From contig CAIMBE010000133.1 in NCBI GenBank assembly GCA_903839085.1, positions 1 through 55,238 of the forward strand: a DNA stretch of 55,238 nucleotides, given 5' to 3'. Of the stretch, positions 38,916 to 47,227 are shown in pieces. This DNA comes from an uncultured beta proteobacterium (GTDB lineage Bacteria > Pseudomonadota > Gammaproteobacteria > Burkholderiales > Burkholderiaceae_C). The notes under the pieces were generated by a model. That model did not search any database and was not told where the DNA came from. It saw only the letters and a list, made by a program, of their open reading frames with translations. Within the stretch, counting starts at the first letter, position 1. The number at the start of each line of letters is the position of its first letter. A program made the translations under genes and the position numbers.

Positions 38916-39603
38916 GACCCCAAGCCGTCTTGTCCAGTTCGATCGCCCGGTCCAGCACATCGAGCAGGTTTTTTCGAACCTTGAGCTTGGTGGCGGCGTG
39001 CGCCGCCAGATTGATCTTCTTCAGCTCCTGCGCCATCGCCAGCGCGGCGGCCATCAGGTCTGCGGACGGCACCACGGCATCGAGAAAACCGGCCTCCCGG
39101 GCGCTCTGCGGGTTGAACATTTCGGCATTGTTGACGGCGCGCTGGAAAGCCGCTTTTCTCAGGCGATCGCGCGCCAGTTCAATACCCACGTAATGCATCG
39201 TCATGCCGATCCGCACTTCGTTGAGGCCGATCGTGAACGGGCCTTCGACGCCGACACGGTAGTCGGCCGAGAGCAGAAGAAACGCGCCCTTGGCGACCGC
39301 GTGACCGGTGCAGGCGACGATGATCGGGTACGGGTGCGCCAGCATGCGCCGGGCCAGGCCGCTGCCGGCCGTGACGAGCGCGATGGCGTTCTGGGGCGAG
39401 CTCAGCATGATCTTGAGGTCGTAGCCGCCCGACAGAATGCCCGGCTGACCGGTGATGACGACGATCGCCTTGTCCTGCAGGGCGCGATCTAGCGCGCCGT
39501 GCAGGCCGGCAAGAACATCGGGCGAGACGGCATTGGCCTTGCCGTTGCAAAGGGTCACCGTGGCAACGCCGTCTTCGAGTTGGTAGGACACGAGTTCAGA
39601 CAA
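38905..39603 (-). CDS. Crotonase/enoyl-CoA hydratase family protein
   Basis: A 232-residue crotonase-fold protein, somewhat short for the family (usually about 255-265). The oxyanion-hole segments are GILSGGYDLKIM and AKGAFLLLSADYRVG. The second catalytic glutamate region is kept (GLNEVRIGM). The position of the first glutamate of true enoyl-CoA hydratases (GGGCELA) carries Phe here, so hydration of enoyl-CoA is doubtful; another CoA-thioester reaction is likely. It is last in a minus-strand run behind a small membrane protein (16 bases) and PPDK. It may act on acyl-CoA, but the substrate is unknown. Confidence 0.88.
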   Translation of the reverse strand: MSELVSYQLEDGVATVTLCNGKANAVSPDVLAGLHGALDRALQDKAIVVITGQPGILSGGYDLKIMLSSPQNAIALVTAGSGLARRMLAHPYPIIVACTGHAVAKGAFLLLSADYRVGVEGPFTIGLNEVRIGMTMHYVGIELARDRLRKAAFQRAVNNAEMFNPQSAREAGFLDAVVPSADLMAAALAMAQELKKINLAAHAATKLKVRKNLLDVLDRAIELDKTAWGQPA

Positions 39604-39619
39604 GATCAGCTCCTTGAGG

Positions 39620-39865
39620 TCAGTTCCATTTCAGATAGAGCCAGCCGCACAGGGCCGCGCCGACCGCCCACAGCACCCACGTCTGGTCAATGGCGTAAGG
39701 GTATAGCATCAGCGCCACGCCGGTCCAGGTGAGATCGGAGCGCTCCATCCTTCTGCCGCGCCGAAACGCCACGTAGCCCAGCAAGCCGAACAGGATCGAG
39801 CCCAGAATGTAGGCCGGCCCTGGCAGCACCAGGCCGAGCGATTCAAGCTGCTTGAGTTCGTCCAC
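39620..39865 (-). CDS. Small integral membrane protein of unknown function (81 aa)
   Basis: An 81-residue inner-membrane protein with three predicted helices (about 14-33, PAYILGSILFGLLGYVAF; 44-58, LTWTGVALMLYPYAI; 60-78, TWVLWAVGAALCGWLYL). They are separated by a basic loop (RRGRRMERSD), which is expected to face the cytoplasm. I do not recognise a named family. It lies 27 bases downstream of ppdK and 16 bases upstream of the crotonase gene, so it is probably in the same transcript. Confidence 0.75.
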   Translation of the reverse strand: MDELKQLESLGLVLPGPAYILGSILFGLLGYVAFRRGRRMERSDLTWTGVALMLYPYAIDQTWVLWAVGAALCGWLYLKWN

Positions 39866-39892
39866 GGCCTTGCTCGGTGGGCTGCCAAACGG

Positions 39893-42688
39893 TCAGACCG
39901 GCTCGCGGTACTGGTCTTCCAGCAGCTTGGCCTGCGCCGCTGCCAGCCGCGCGATCGGCACGCGCGGGCCGGAGCAGGAGACGTAGTTGAGCTTGATGTA
40001 ATGGCAGAAGTGGATCGAGCCGGGGTGCCCGCCATGCTCGCCGCAGATGCCGATCTTCAGGTCCGGATTGGTCTGGCGGCCCTGCTGTACCGCCATCTTC
40101 ATCAACTGCCCGACGCCCTTGATGTCGAGCACCTCAAACGGGTTGTCCTCCAGAATGCCGGTCTCGTTGTAGAAGGGCAGGAACTTGTTTTCCGCGTCCT
40201 CGCGGCTGAAGGAAAAAGTGGCCTGGCTCAGGTCGTTGGTGCCAAAGGAGAAGAACTCGGCGATCTCGGCCATGCGCCCGGAGCGCACGCAGGCGCGCAC
40301 CACTTCGAGCATCGAGCCGAACTTGAACTTCACATCGATGCCATGGGTCGCCTTGACCTCCTTGTGCACGCGCTGCACGTAGCTGTGGATGCGCTTGAGC
40401 TCCTCCACCGTGGCCACCTGCGGCACCATGATCTCGGGATAGATCTCGATCCCCTGCTTGGCGCACAGGGCGGCGGCCTCCATGATGGCGCGGATCTGCA
40501 TCGAATAGATCTCGGGGTAGGTGATGCCCAGGCGCACGCCGCGGTGGCCCAGCATCGGGTTGACTTCTGCCAGGGTGCGCACTTTCTTCAGGATGCGCTC
40601 CTTCTTGCCGATCACATCCTCCTCCAGGTGGGAGTCCTTGAAGGTATGCAGGCCGTCCATCAGTTTGTTCAGGCCGTCCGAATACTGCTGGTAGAGCTTG
40701 GGGTTGAGCAGTTTCAGGGTGTCAGGCAGTTCCTCCAGCCCCTTGATGGTGTCGCGCAGGTGGTGCAGGTGGGCGATTTCCAGTTCCAGCTGCGCCGCCG
40801 TCGGCAGAAATTCGTGCATCGGCGGATCGAGCAGGCGCACCGTCACCGGCAGGCCTTTCATGGCCTTGAAGATGCCCTTGAAGTCAGCGCGCTGGATCGG
40901 CAGCAGGCGCTCCAGCGCCGAGCGGCGCTCCTCGACCGACTCGGCCAGAATCATCTCTTGCACGATCGGCAGGCGGTCGCTGCTGTTGAACATGCGCTCG
41001 GTGCGGCACAGGCCGATCCCCATCGCGCCAAAGTCGCGCGCCCGCTGCGCATCCTCGGGCGTGTCGGCGTTGGCCATCACCTTGAGCCGCGCCACCTCGT
41101 CGGCCCATTCCAGCAGCCGGTCCATCTCGGGCGAAATCTCGGCCTCGACCGTGGGCACTTCGCCGGCGTAGACATGGCCGGTGCTGCCATCGATGGTGAT
41201 GACATCACCCTCCTGCAGCGTGGTCTCGCCAATCTTGGCGCTGCGCAGGACGTCGTTGATGACGATCTGCTCGCAGCCCGAGACACAGGGCTTGCCCATG
41301 CCGCGCGCCACCACCGCCGCGTGCGAGGTCTTGCCGCCGCGGCTGGTCAGGATGCCCTGCGCCTGGAAGAAACCGTGGATGTCTTCGGGCTTGGTTTCCT
41401 CGCGCACCAGAATGATTTTTTCACCGGCGCGACCGCGCAGTTCGGCCGTATCGGCATCGAAAACGATCTTGCCCGAGCACGCGCCGGGCGAGGCCGACAG
41501 CCCCTGCGCCAGCGACTTGCCGTGAAAATTCGGCGCCAGCTGAGGCACCAGCAATTGCTCGAGCACCGCCGGCTCGATGCGCAGCAAGGCGCGCTCCTTG
41601 GTGATCAGCCCCTCGTGGAACATCTCCACCGAACTGCGCACCATGCCGCGCGCGTTCATCTTCCCGTTGCGCGTCTGCAGGCAGTAGAGGATTCCTTTTT
41701 CGATCGTGAACTCGAAGTCCTGCACCTCGTGGTAATGCGATTCGAGCCGGCTGTGCAGCGTCATCAGCTGGCGGTAGATCTCGGGCATCTCCTGCTCCAT
41801 CTCGGCGATTGCCTTGGGCGTGCGGATTCCTGCCACCACGTCCTCGCCCTGGGCGTTGACCAGGTACTCGCCGTACATCACGTTCTCGCCCGTGCCCGGG
41901 TTGCGCGTGAAACCGACGCCGGTGCCCGAATCGTTGCCCATGTTGCCGAACACCATGGTGCAGATATTGACCGCGGTGCCGTTGGCCTGCGCCTTGGTGA
42001 TCCGGAACTGCTTGCGATAGTCCACCGCGCGCTTGCCCATCCACGAGCGAAAGACCGCGCCGACCGAAATCTCAAGCTGCTCGAACGGGTCCTGCGGGAA
42101 CGGCTTGCCGGTGTGCTGCTCGACGATGGTCATGAACTCGGCTGACAATTCCCTCAGATGCCCGGCCTCGAGATCCACGTCCTGCTGCGCGCCGTACTTG
42201 CGCTTGAGGGCTGCCATGCGTTCATCAAAATGCTCGTCGCCGATGTTGAGCGCGATCTTGCCGAACAACTGGATGAAGCGGCGATAGGCGTCGTAGGCAA
42301 AGCGCTCGTTGCCGGTCTGCGCGATCAGGCCCGCGAGCGAGTTCGCGTTGAGGCCCAGGTTGAGAATGGTGTCCATCATCCCGGGCATCGACATGGCGGA
42401 TCCGGAACGCACCGAAACCAGCAGCGGGTTCTTGCCGTCGCCGAAGCCCTTGCCGGTCTTCTTCTCGAGCGCCGTCATGTAGCCGCGAATCTCGTCCATC
42501 AGGCCGGCCGGCAGCTGGTTTTTCTCAAGGTAGGCGTTGCATGCGTCGGTGGTGATGGTGAAGCCGGGCGGCACGTTCAGGCCGATCTGCGTCATCTCGC
42601 ACAGATTGGCGCCCTTGCCGCCGAGCAACAGCCGGTTCTTGCCGTCGCCTTCCTCGAATGAATACACGTATCTGATGTTTTTTGCCAT
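39893..42688 (-). CDS. ppdK: Pyruvate, phosphate dikinase
   Basis: Reversibly converts pyruvate, ATP and phosphate to phosphoenolpyruvate, AMP and pyrophosphate; in bacteria it may serve gluconeogenesis or PPi-based glycolysis. It has 931 residues, slightly longer than the usual 870-910. The nucleotide-binding domain starts YVYSFEEGDGKNRLLLGGKG. The phosphohistidine domain has GGKTSHAAVVARGMGKPC with the catalytic His. The PEP-binding barrel ends with GICGEHGGHPGSIHFC. The start is the ATG at 42688. It heads the ppdK - membrane protein - crotonase run. Confidence 0.97.
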   Translation of the reverse strand: MAKNIRYVYSFEEGDGKNRLLLGGKGANLCEMTQIGLNVPPGFTITTDACNAYLEKNQLPAGLMDEIRGYMTALEKKTGKGFGDGKNPLLVSVRSGSAMSMPGMMDTILNLGLNANSLAGLIAQTGNERFAYDAYRRFIQLFGKIALNIGDEHFDERMAALKRKYGAQQDVDLEAGHLRELSAEFMTIVEQHTGKPFPQDPFEQLEISVGAVFRSWMGKRAVDYRKQFRITKAQANGTAVNICTMVFGNMGNDSGTGVGFTRNPGTGENVMYGEYLVNAQGEDVVAGIRTPKAIAEMEQEMPEIYRQLMTLHSRLESHYHEVQDFEFTIEKGILYCLQTRNGKMNARGMVRSSVEMFHEGLITKERALLRIEPAVLEQLLVPQLAPNFHGKSLAQGLSASPGACSGKIVFDADTAELRGRAGEKIILVREETKPEDIHGFFQAQGILTSRGGKTSHAAVVARGMGKPCVSGCEQIVINDVLRSAKIGETTLQEGDVITIDGSTGHVYAGEVPTVEAEISPEMDRLLEWADEVARLKVMANADTPEDAQRARDFGAMGIGLCRTERMFNSSDRLPIVQEMILAESVEERRSALERLLPIQRADFKGIFKAMKGLPVTVRLLDPPMHEFLPTAAQLELEIAHLHHLRDTIKGLEELPDTLKLLNPKLYQQYSDGLNKLMDGLHTFKDSHLEEDVIGKKERILKKVRTLAEVNPMLGHRGVRLGITYPEIYSMQIRAIMEAAALCAKQGIEIYPEIMVPQVATVEELKRIHSYVQRVHKEVKATHGIDVKFKFGSMLEVVRACVRSGRMAEIAEFFSFGTNDLSQATFSFSREDAENKFLPFYNETGILEDNPFEVLDIKGVGQLMKMAVQQGRQTNPDLKIGICGEHGGHPGSIHFCHYIKLNYVSCSGPRVPIARLAAAQAKLLEDQYREPV

Positions 42689-42744
42689 GATGTTTTCCTA
42701 AAAAAAATCGGGTGCGCCGCATGCCAGGTTTCAGCCATGGGCAA

Positions 42745-43617
42745 TTATGCTTCCCCCGCCAACAGGCCGGTTCGCACCGTCGGGTAAGCCAGGGCCAGCC
42801 GCAACTCGCGCTTCATACGCGCGTTGTCCATGCGGCGCGATTCGCTCATGAAGCTCAGCAGCATCAGCGGCAACTGCTCTCTGGCGGTGCTGCGGGGCAC
42901 GCGCGGCGGTCGCGCCAAGCCGTACAGGTCGGCCGCCAGATCAAAATAGTCGCCCATCTTCAGGCAGGTGTCGTCGTTGATGTTGTAGACCCGCTGCGGC
43001 TTGCCGCGCCAGAGGGCCGCGCTGCAGGCGCGCGCCAGATCGTCGGCATGAATGTGGTTGGTATAGACGTCGTCGCCCGCCTGCAGCACCGGCGTGCCCT
43101 TCTGCAGCCGCGCGCGCGGTGTGCCGCCCTCGCGGTCGGACGCGTAGATGCCCGGGATGCGCAGGATGCTGGCGCGCACCGCGGTGGCGCGCCCCAGAAA
43201 GCGCAGCGCGTCCTCGGCATCGATGCGCCTTCTGGCCCTGGGCGTGTCGGCCCCGGGCGCTCTGGTTTCGCTGACCACCTCGCCCTGGCAGTCGCCATAG
43301 ACTCCGCTGGTCGAGCCATAAACCATGGCCTGCGGCAGGCTGCGCAGGCGCAGGGCGCGGATCAGGGCGTGTGTGCGCGAATCCCGCCAGCCCCCGGACG
43401 GCGGCGGCGCCAGGTGAACGACCCGCTGTGCGAGACCGGCGAGCCGGCGCAGCGAGGGCGGATCGTCCAGATCGCCGAGCAGCGGCGTGATGCCGCGGGC
43501 GCGCAGCAGGGCCAGTCGCTCGACGCTGGAACTCAGGGCCAGCACCCGCAGGCCGGGCGCAAGGGCCTGCGCCAGGCGCAAGCCAACGTCGCCGCAGCCC
43601 ACGATCAGAACCCGCAT
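42745..43617 (-). CDS. NAD-dependent epimerase/dehydratase-like protein
   Basis: A 290-residue extended short-chain dehydrogenase-like protein of the YeeZ type. The N-terminal Rossmann motif is VLIVGCGDVGLRLAQAL. The middle segment MVYGSTSGVYGDCQGE has the Ser and Tyr of the S-Y-K triad, but the usual Y-x-x-x-K is not evident. A late segment, HADDLARACSAALW, is typical of sugar-nucleotide epimerases. The ATG at 43617 starts right at the Rossmann strand; the 49-codon extension upstream has no support. Its function in the cell is not known. It is divergent from the flavoreductase gene. Confidence 0.85.
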   Translation of the reverse strand: MRVLIVGCGDVGLRLAQALAPGLRVLALSSSVERLALLRARGITPLLGDLDDPPSLRRLAGLAQRVVHLAPPPSGGWRDSRTHALIRALRLRSLPQAMVYGSTSGVYGDCQGEVVSETRAPGADTPRARRRIDAEDALRFLGRATAVRASILRIPGIYASDREGGTPRARLQKGTPVLQAGDDVYTNHIHADDLARACSAALWRGKPQRVYNINDDTCLKMGDYFDLAADLYGLARPPRVPRSTAREQLPLMLLSFMSESRRMDNARMKRELRLALAYPTVRTGLLAGEA

Positions 43618-43739
43618 GCGGCGAAAACGCGCCGGCAGGGCACCCGGCCGGCTGGAATACAGAATCGGGTGGGGGCTGCGGATTGAAGGCAAAATCTGGT
43701 AACCGTGAATTGACAACAGGCCCCAAGGATACATAAAAG

Positions 43740-44810
43740 ATGACGAGCAGCGAAACCAGCGCAAAAGAGTTTCAGATCAGCGTTGAACCCAGCGGGCGCC
43801 GCTTTACCGCCAGCGCTGCGGAAACCGTGCTGACGGCCGCCATTCGCCAGGGCGTGGCCATGCCCTACGGCTGCCGGGACGGCGCCTGCGGCTCATGCAA
43901 GTGCCGCAAACTCTCGGGAAGCGTGGTCCACGGCCCGCACCAGGGCAAGGCCCTGAGCGACGAGGAAGAGGGCGCCGGCTTCGTGCTGGCCTGCTGCGCC
44001 ACGCCGCGCAGCGACCTGGTGCTGGAGTCGCGCCAGGTGACGCCGGCCGACGCCTTGCCGATCCGCAAGATGCCGGCCCGCGTCAGCGCGATCGAGCGCA
44101 AGTCGACCGATGTGATCGTGCTGCGCCTGCAGCTGCCGGCGAGCGAGAACTTCGCCTACCACGCCGGCCAGTACGTGGAGTTCCTGCTGCAGGGCGGCCT
44201 GCGGCGCAGCTATTCCATGGCCTGCGCGCCGCACACCCTGGCGCAGGGCGGCGGGCTGGAACTGCACATCCGCCATCTGCCGGGCGGACGGTTTACCGAC
44301 CATGTGTTCAGCGCCATGAAGGAAAAGGAGATCCTGCGCATCGAGGGGCCCTATGGCAGTTTCTTCCTGCGCGAGGACAGCAGCAAGCCGATCGTGCTGC
44401 TGGCCTCGGGCACCGGCTTGGCACCGATCAAGGCGATGCTCGAACACATGCAGTTCAAGAACATCACGCGCGCCACCACCCTGTACTGGGGCGGCCGGCG
44501 CCCGCACGACCTGTATCTGGACGCGTGGGTCAGGGCCAGACTCGCCGAAATGCCGCAGCTGCGCTATGTGCCGGTGATCTCGGACGCCCTGCCAGAGGAC
44601 CAGTGGAGCGGGCGCAGCGGCTTTGTGCACCGCGCCGTGCTGCAGGACCTGCCCGATCTGTCGGGCCATCAGGTCTATGCCTGCGGCGCGCCGATCGTCG
44701 TCGATTCGGCCCGCATCGATTTTGCGCAGGCCGGCCTGCCTCCCGACGAGTTCTACGCCGACGCCTTTACCTCCGAAGCGGACAAGGCGCGGCAAGCAGC
44801 GGCAGTTTGA
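43740..44810 (+). CDS. 2Fe-2S flavin oxidoreductase (CDP-6-deoxy-delta-3,4-glucoseen reductase-like)
   Basis: A 356-residue electron-transfer protein. The N-terminal plant-type ferredoxin domain (about 8-95) has the cluster ligands C45, C50, C53 and C85 or C86 (YGCRDGACGSC). The FAD domain (about 105-205) has RRSYSMACAPH and the NAD(P) domain (about 210-345) has VLLASGTGLAPIKAML. Burkholderiales proteins like this are often named CDP-6-deoxy-delta-3,4-glucoseen reductase, but no deoxysugar genes are nearby. A role as reductase for an oxygenase or another redox enzyme is equally possible. AAGGATAC precedes the ATG. A REP-like array begins 5 bases after the stop. Confidence 0.9.
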   Translation: MTSSETSAKEFQISVEPSGRRFTASAAETVLTAAIRQGVAMPYGCRDGACGSCKCRKLSGSVVHGPHQGKALSDEEEGAGFVLACCATPRSDLVLESRQVTPADALPIRKMPARVSAIERKSTDVIVLRLQLPASENFAYHAGQYVEFLLQGGLRRSYSMACAPHTLAQGGGLELHIRHLPGGRFTDHVFSAMKEKEILRIEGPYGSFFLREDSSKPIVLLASGTGLAPIKAMLEHMQFKNITRATTLYWGGRRPHDLYLDAWVRARLAEMPQLRYVPVISDALPEDQWSGRSGFVHRAVLQDLPDLSGHQVYACGAPIVVDSARIDFAQAGLPPDEFYADAFTSEADKARQAAAV

Positions 44811-44815
44811 AACTT

Positions 44816-44976
44816 CGTCATCGCGAGCCAAGCGTGGCGATCCATGAGCCCGAATGCATGGATTGCCGCGCTGCGCTCGCAATGACAATGGATTGCCAGG
44901 CTTCGGTCGCGATGACAATGGATTACTGCGCTGCGGTCGCGATGACAATGGATGGCTGCACTGCGCTCGCGATGAC
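44816..44976. repeat. REP-like repeat with three tandem 30-bp half units, cluster 2
   Basis: A full palindromic element (44816-44886) opens CGTCATCGCGAG and closes CTGCGCTCGCAATGAC. It is followed by exactly three tandem 30-base copies of its right half (44887-44916, 44917-44946, 44947-44976). Each begins AATGGAT and ends with a TCGCGATGAC form. The copies differ by a few bases. The array lies between the flavoreductase gene and the TctC receptor gene. Confidence 0.9.
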
Positions 44977-45020
44977 GGCGGTTCGGAGACTGAATTGACA
45001 ACACGAGGAAAGTAACTTTG

Positions 45021-45992
45021 ATGAATTACAGGAAACTGCTACTCACCGCACTGACCCTGGCGGCCTGCCTGGCTGCACCGCTGGCGCAGGCGCAGGGCAG
45101 GCCGATCCGCCTGATCGTCCCCTACGCCGCTGGCGGTCCGCTGGACGTCACGGCGCGCGCCCTGGCCGAGCGCGTCAAGGACACGCTGGGAACGGTCATC
45201 ATCGAAAACCGGCCCGGAGCGGGCGGCAACATTGGCGCCGACGCGGTGGCCAAGGCCGCGCCCGACGGCCTGACGATCGGCATCGCCGCCACCGCCACGC
45301 ACGCCGTCAACCCCTGGCTCTACAGCAAGATGCCCTACAACGCGGCGACCGACTTTGCCCCGATCACGCAGATGGTGCGGGTGCCCAACGTGCTGGTGAT
45401 GAATGCCGAGACCGCCCAGCGCCTGAACATCAACACCCTGCGCGACCTGATCGCCTACGCCAAGGCCAATCCGGCCAAACTCAACTATGGCAGCGGCGGC
45501 AACGGCAGCGCCGGCCATCTGGCCGGCGAGATGTTCAAGCGCGACGCCGGCATCTTTGCCGTGCACATTCCGTACAACGGCGGCAGCCCGGCGCAGCTCG
45601 CGCTGCTCAGCGGCCAGGTCGACTTCAACTTCGACAACCTGGCCACGGCCGCGCCCAACATCCGCTCGGGCAAGCTCAAGGCCCTGGCCGTGAGCACGCT
45701 GGCGCCGTCGAGCGCCCTGCCCGGCGTCGCGCCGGTGGCCGACACGCTCAAGGGCTTTGCCATCGACACCTGGTGGGGTCTGGTGGCGCCGGCGGCCACG
45801 CCCAGGGACGTGCTGAACCGGCTCAACCAGGCCTTTGTCGCCGCTCTCAATGCGCCCGAGACCCGGACGCGTTTTGCCACGCTGCTGGCCGAACCGGTGC
45901 CGAGCACGCCCGAAGAGTTTGGCGCCCTCATGAACAACGAGCGCGCCAAGTACGAAAAACTGGTGAAGGCCTCGGGCGCGCGGGTCGATTGA
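45021..45992 (+). CDS. Tripartite tricarboxylate transporter receptor (TctC/Bug family)
   Basis: A 323-residue periplasmic solute-binding protein. The signal peptide is MNYRKLLLTALTLAACLAA (cleaved after AQA). The Bug-fold start RPIRLIVPYAAGGPLDVTA is followed by IIENRPGAGGNIG and the ligand loop region LNYGSGGNGSAGHLAGEMF. The family binds dicarboxylates, amino acids or other small acids. In Bordetella-like bacteria there are many orphan copies without tctAB, as here. It faces the urate cluster, so a purine-related ligand is possible but unproven. CGAGGAAAG precedes the ATG at 45021. Its stop touches the puuD stop inside a palindrome. Confidence 0.93.
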   Translation: MNYRKLLLTALTLAACLAAPLAQAQGRPIRLIVPYAAGGPLDVTARALAERVKDTLGTVIIENRPGAGGNIGADAVAKAAPDGLTIGIAATATHAVNPWLYSKMPYNAATDFAPITQMVRVPNVLVMNAETAQRLNINTLRDLIAYAKANPAKLNYGSGGNGSAGHLAGEMFKRDAGIFAVHIPYNGGSPAQLALLSGQVDFNFDNLATAAPNIRSGKLKALAVSTLAPSSALPGVAPVADTLKGFAIDTWWGLVAPAATPRDVLNRLNQAFVAALNAPETRTRFATLLAEPVPSTPEEFGALMNNERAKYEKLVKASGARVD

Positions 45993-46003
45993 TCAGTCGA
46001 CCC
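45982..46003. terminator. Palindrome at the abutting stop codons of tctC and puuD
   Basis: A 22-bp inverted repeat, GGGTCGA-T-TGATCA-G-TCGACCC, with one mismatched pair. It is centred exactly between the two stop codons (TGA at 45990-45992 and TCA at 45993-45995). As a result both proteins end in G-A-R-V-D. It may act as a short bidirectional terminator, although it has no T-run. Confidence 0.5.
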
Positions 46004-47192
46004 TGGCGCCGGCCTCGAACCACTGCTTGAGCAACTGGCGCTCGGCGTCGCTGATGCCGGTGGCGTTGTTCAGCGGCATCAGCTTGAGCACCACCGCCTG
46101 CTGGTACATGTACTGCGCATAGGCCTTCACGTGCTGCGCCGAGTCGAGCCGCACGCTCTTCATCTGCACCTGTTCGCCATGGCAGGGATAGCAGCGCTGC
46201 TGCAGCACCGGCTGCAGTTCCTTGTAGCTGACCGCCCTGGCGCCGCCCGCCCCCGCGCTCGGCGCCGGCGGCCGCATCCAGACGATCAGGGCCACGATCG
46301 CCGCCACGCCGGCCAGCGCGTAGCCCAGCGGATTGCCGTTGCGGCCGAGCTTGTAGCCATGGCGCATGACAAAGAACTGGCGAATGGCGGCGCCGGCGAA
46401 CATCATCAGGACAAGCACCAGCCAGTTCTGCGGGTGGCTGTAGGTGAAGCTGTAGTGGCCGCTGAGCATGGCAAACAGCACCGGCAGCGTGAAGTAGGTG
46501 TTGTGCACGCTGCGCTGCTTGCCGCGCTTGCCGTGCATGGCGTCGACCGGGCTGCCCGCCTGGATCTCGGCGACCACTTTTTTCTGCCCCGGAATGATCC
46601 AGAACAGGACGTTGGCGCTCATGCTGGTGGCCAGCATGGCGCCCACCAGCAGGAAGGCGGCGCGCCCGGCGAACCAGTGGCAGGCGGTCCATGAGGCAAC
46701 GCAGACCAGCAGAAAAACGAGCGCGCCAACGATCAGGTCGCCATGCCTGCGCTGGCCAAAAATGCGGCAGATTCCGTCGTACAGGAGCCAGAACAGAACC
46801 AGAAAGGACAGCGCGACCCCGATCGCCACCGCCGGCGCCCAGTCCATCAGCGACTTGTCGATCAGGTAGGTGCTGGCGCTCCACAGGTAGCTCACCGTGA
46901 ACAGGGAAAAGCCGCTCAGCCAGGTCGAGTACCCTTCCCAGTAGAACCAGTGCAGCTGCGTCGGCAGTTGCGGCGGCGACACATTGAACTTGACCGGATG
47001 GTAGAAACCGCCACCGTGCACCGCCCACAACTCGCCGCTGACGCCCTGCTCTCTCAGGTCCTCGTCGAGCGAGGGAGTCAGGCTGCTGTCGAGAAACACA
47101 AAATAGAACGACGAGCCGATCCACGCGATGGCGGTGATGACATGGACCCAGCGCAGCAGCAGATTGGCCCAGTCGAGATAGTAGCTTTCCAT
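45993..47192 (-). CDS. puuD: Urate hydroxylase PuuD (membrane, cytochrome c domain)
   Basis: Oxidises urate to 5-hydroxyisourate at the inner membrane, passing electrons to the respiratory chain instead of oxygen. It has 399 residues. The N-terminal eight-helix urate oxidase domain (about 1-300) starts LDWANLLLRWVHVITAIAWI. A C-terminal cytochrome c domain has the haem motif C334-Y-P-C-H338 and a likely axial Met372 (KLMPLNN). It is the last gene of the uraH-xdhC-puuD run. The product is passed to UraH, encoded two genes upstream. Confidence 0.94.
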   Translation of the reverse strand: MESYYLDWANLLLRWVHVITAIAWIGSSFYFVFLDSSLTPSLDEDLREQGVSGELWAVHGGGFYHPVKFNVSPPQLPTQLHWFYWEGYSTWLSGFSLFTVSYLWSASTYLIDKSLMDWAPAVAIGVALSFLVLFWLLYDGICRIFGQRRHGDLIVGALVFLLVCVASWTACHWFAGRAAFLLVGAMLATSMSANVLFWIIPGQKKVVAEIQAGSPVDAMHGKRGKQRSVHNTYFTLPVLFAMLSGHYSFTYSHPQNWLVLVLMMFAGAAIRQFFVMRHGYKLGRNGNPLGYALAGVAAIVALIVWMRPPAPSAGAGGARAVSYKELQPVLQQRCYPCHGEQVQMKSVRLDSAQHVKAYAQYMYQQAVVLKLMPLNNATGISDAERQLLKQWFEAGARVD

Positions 47193-47227
47193 GATGTCCT
47201 GTTCCCTGTTTCCTTGATGACCGCCGC

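Noticed and set aside
40001-42145. 714-codon open frame on the plus strand across ppdK
   Set aside because: Antisense shadow of PPDK; its sequence is His/Ala/Val-rich with no domain pattern.
43895-44998. Open frame ending in repeated M-D-x-x-A-A-L-A-M-T peptides
   Set aside because: The first part is a shadow of the flavoreductase gene and the rest is translated REP-like repeat; not a repeat protein.
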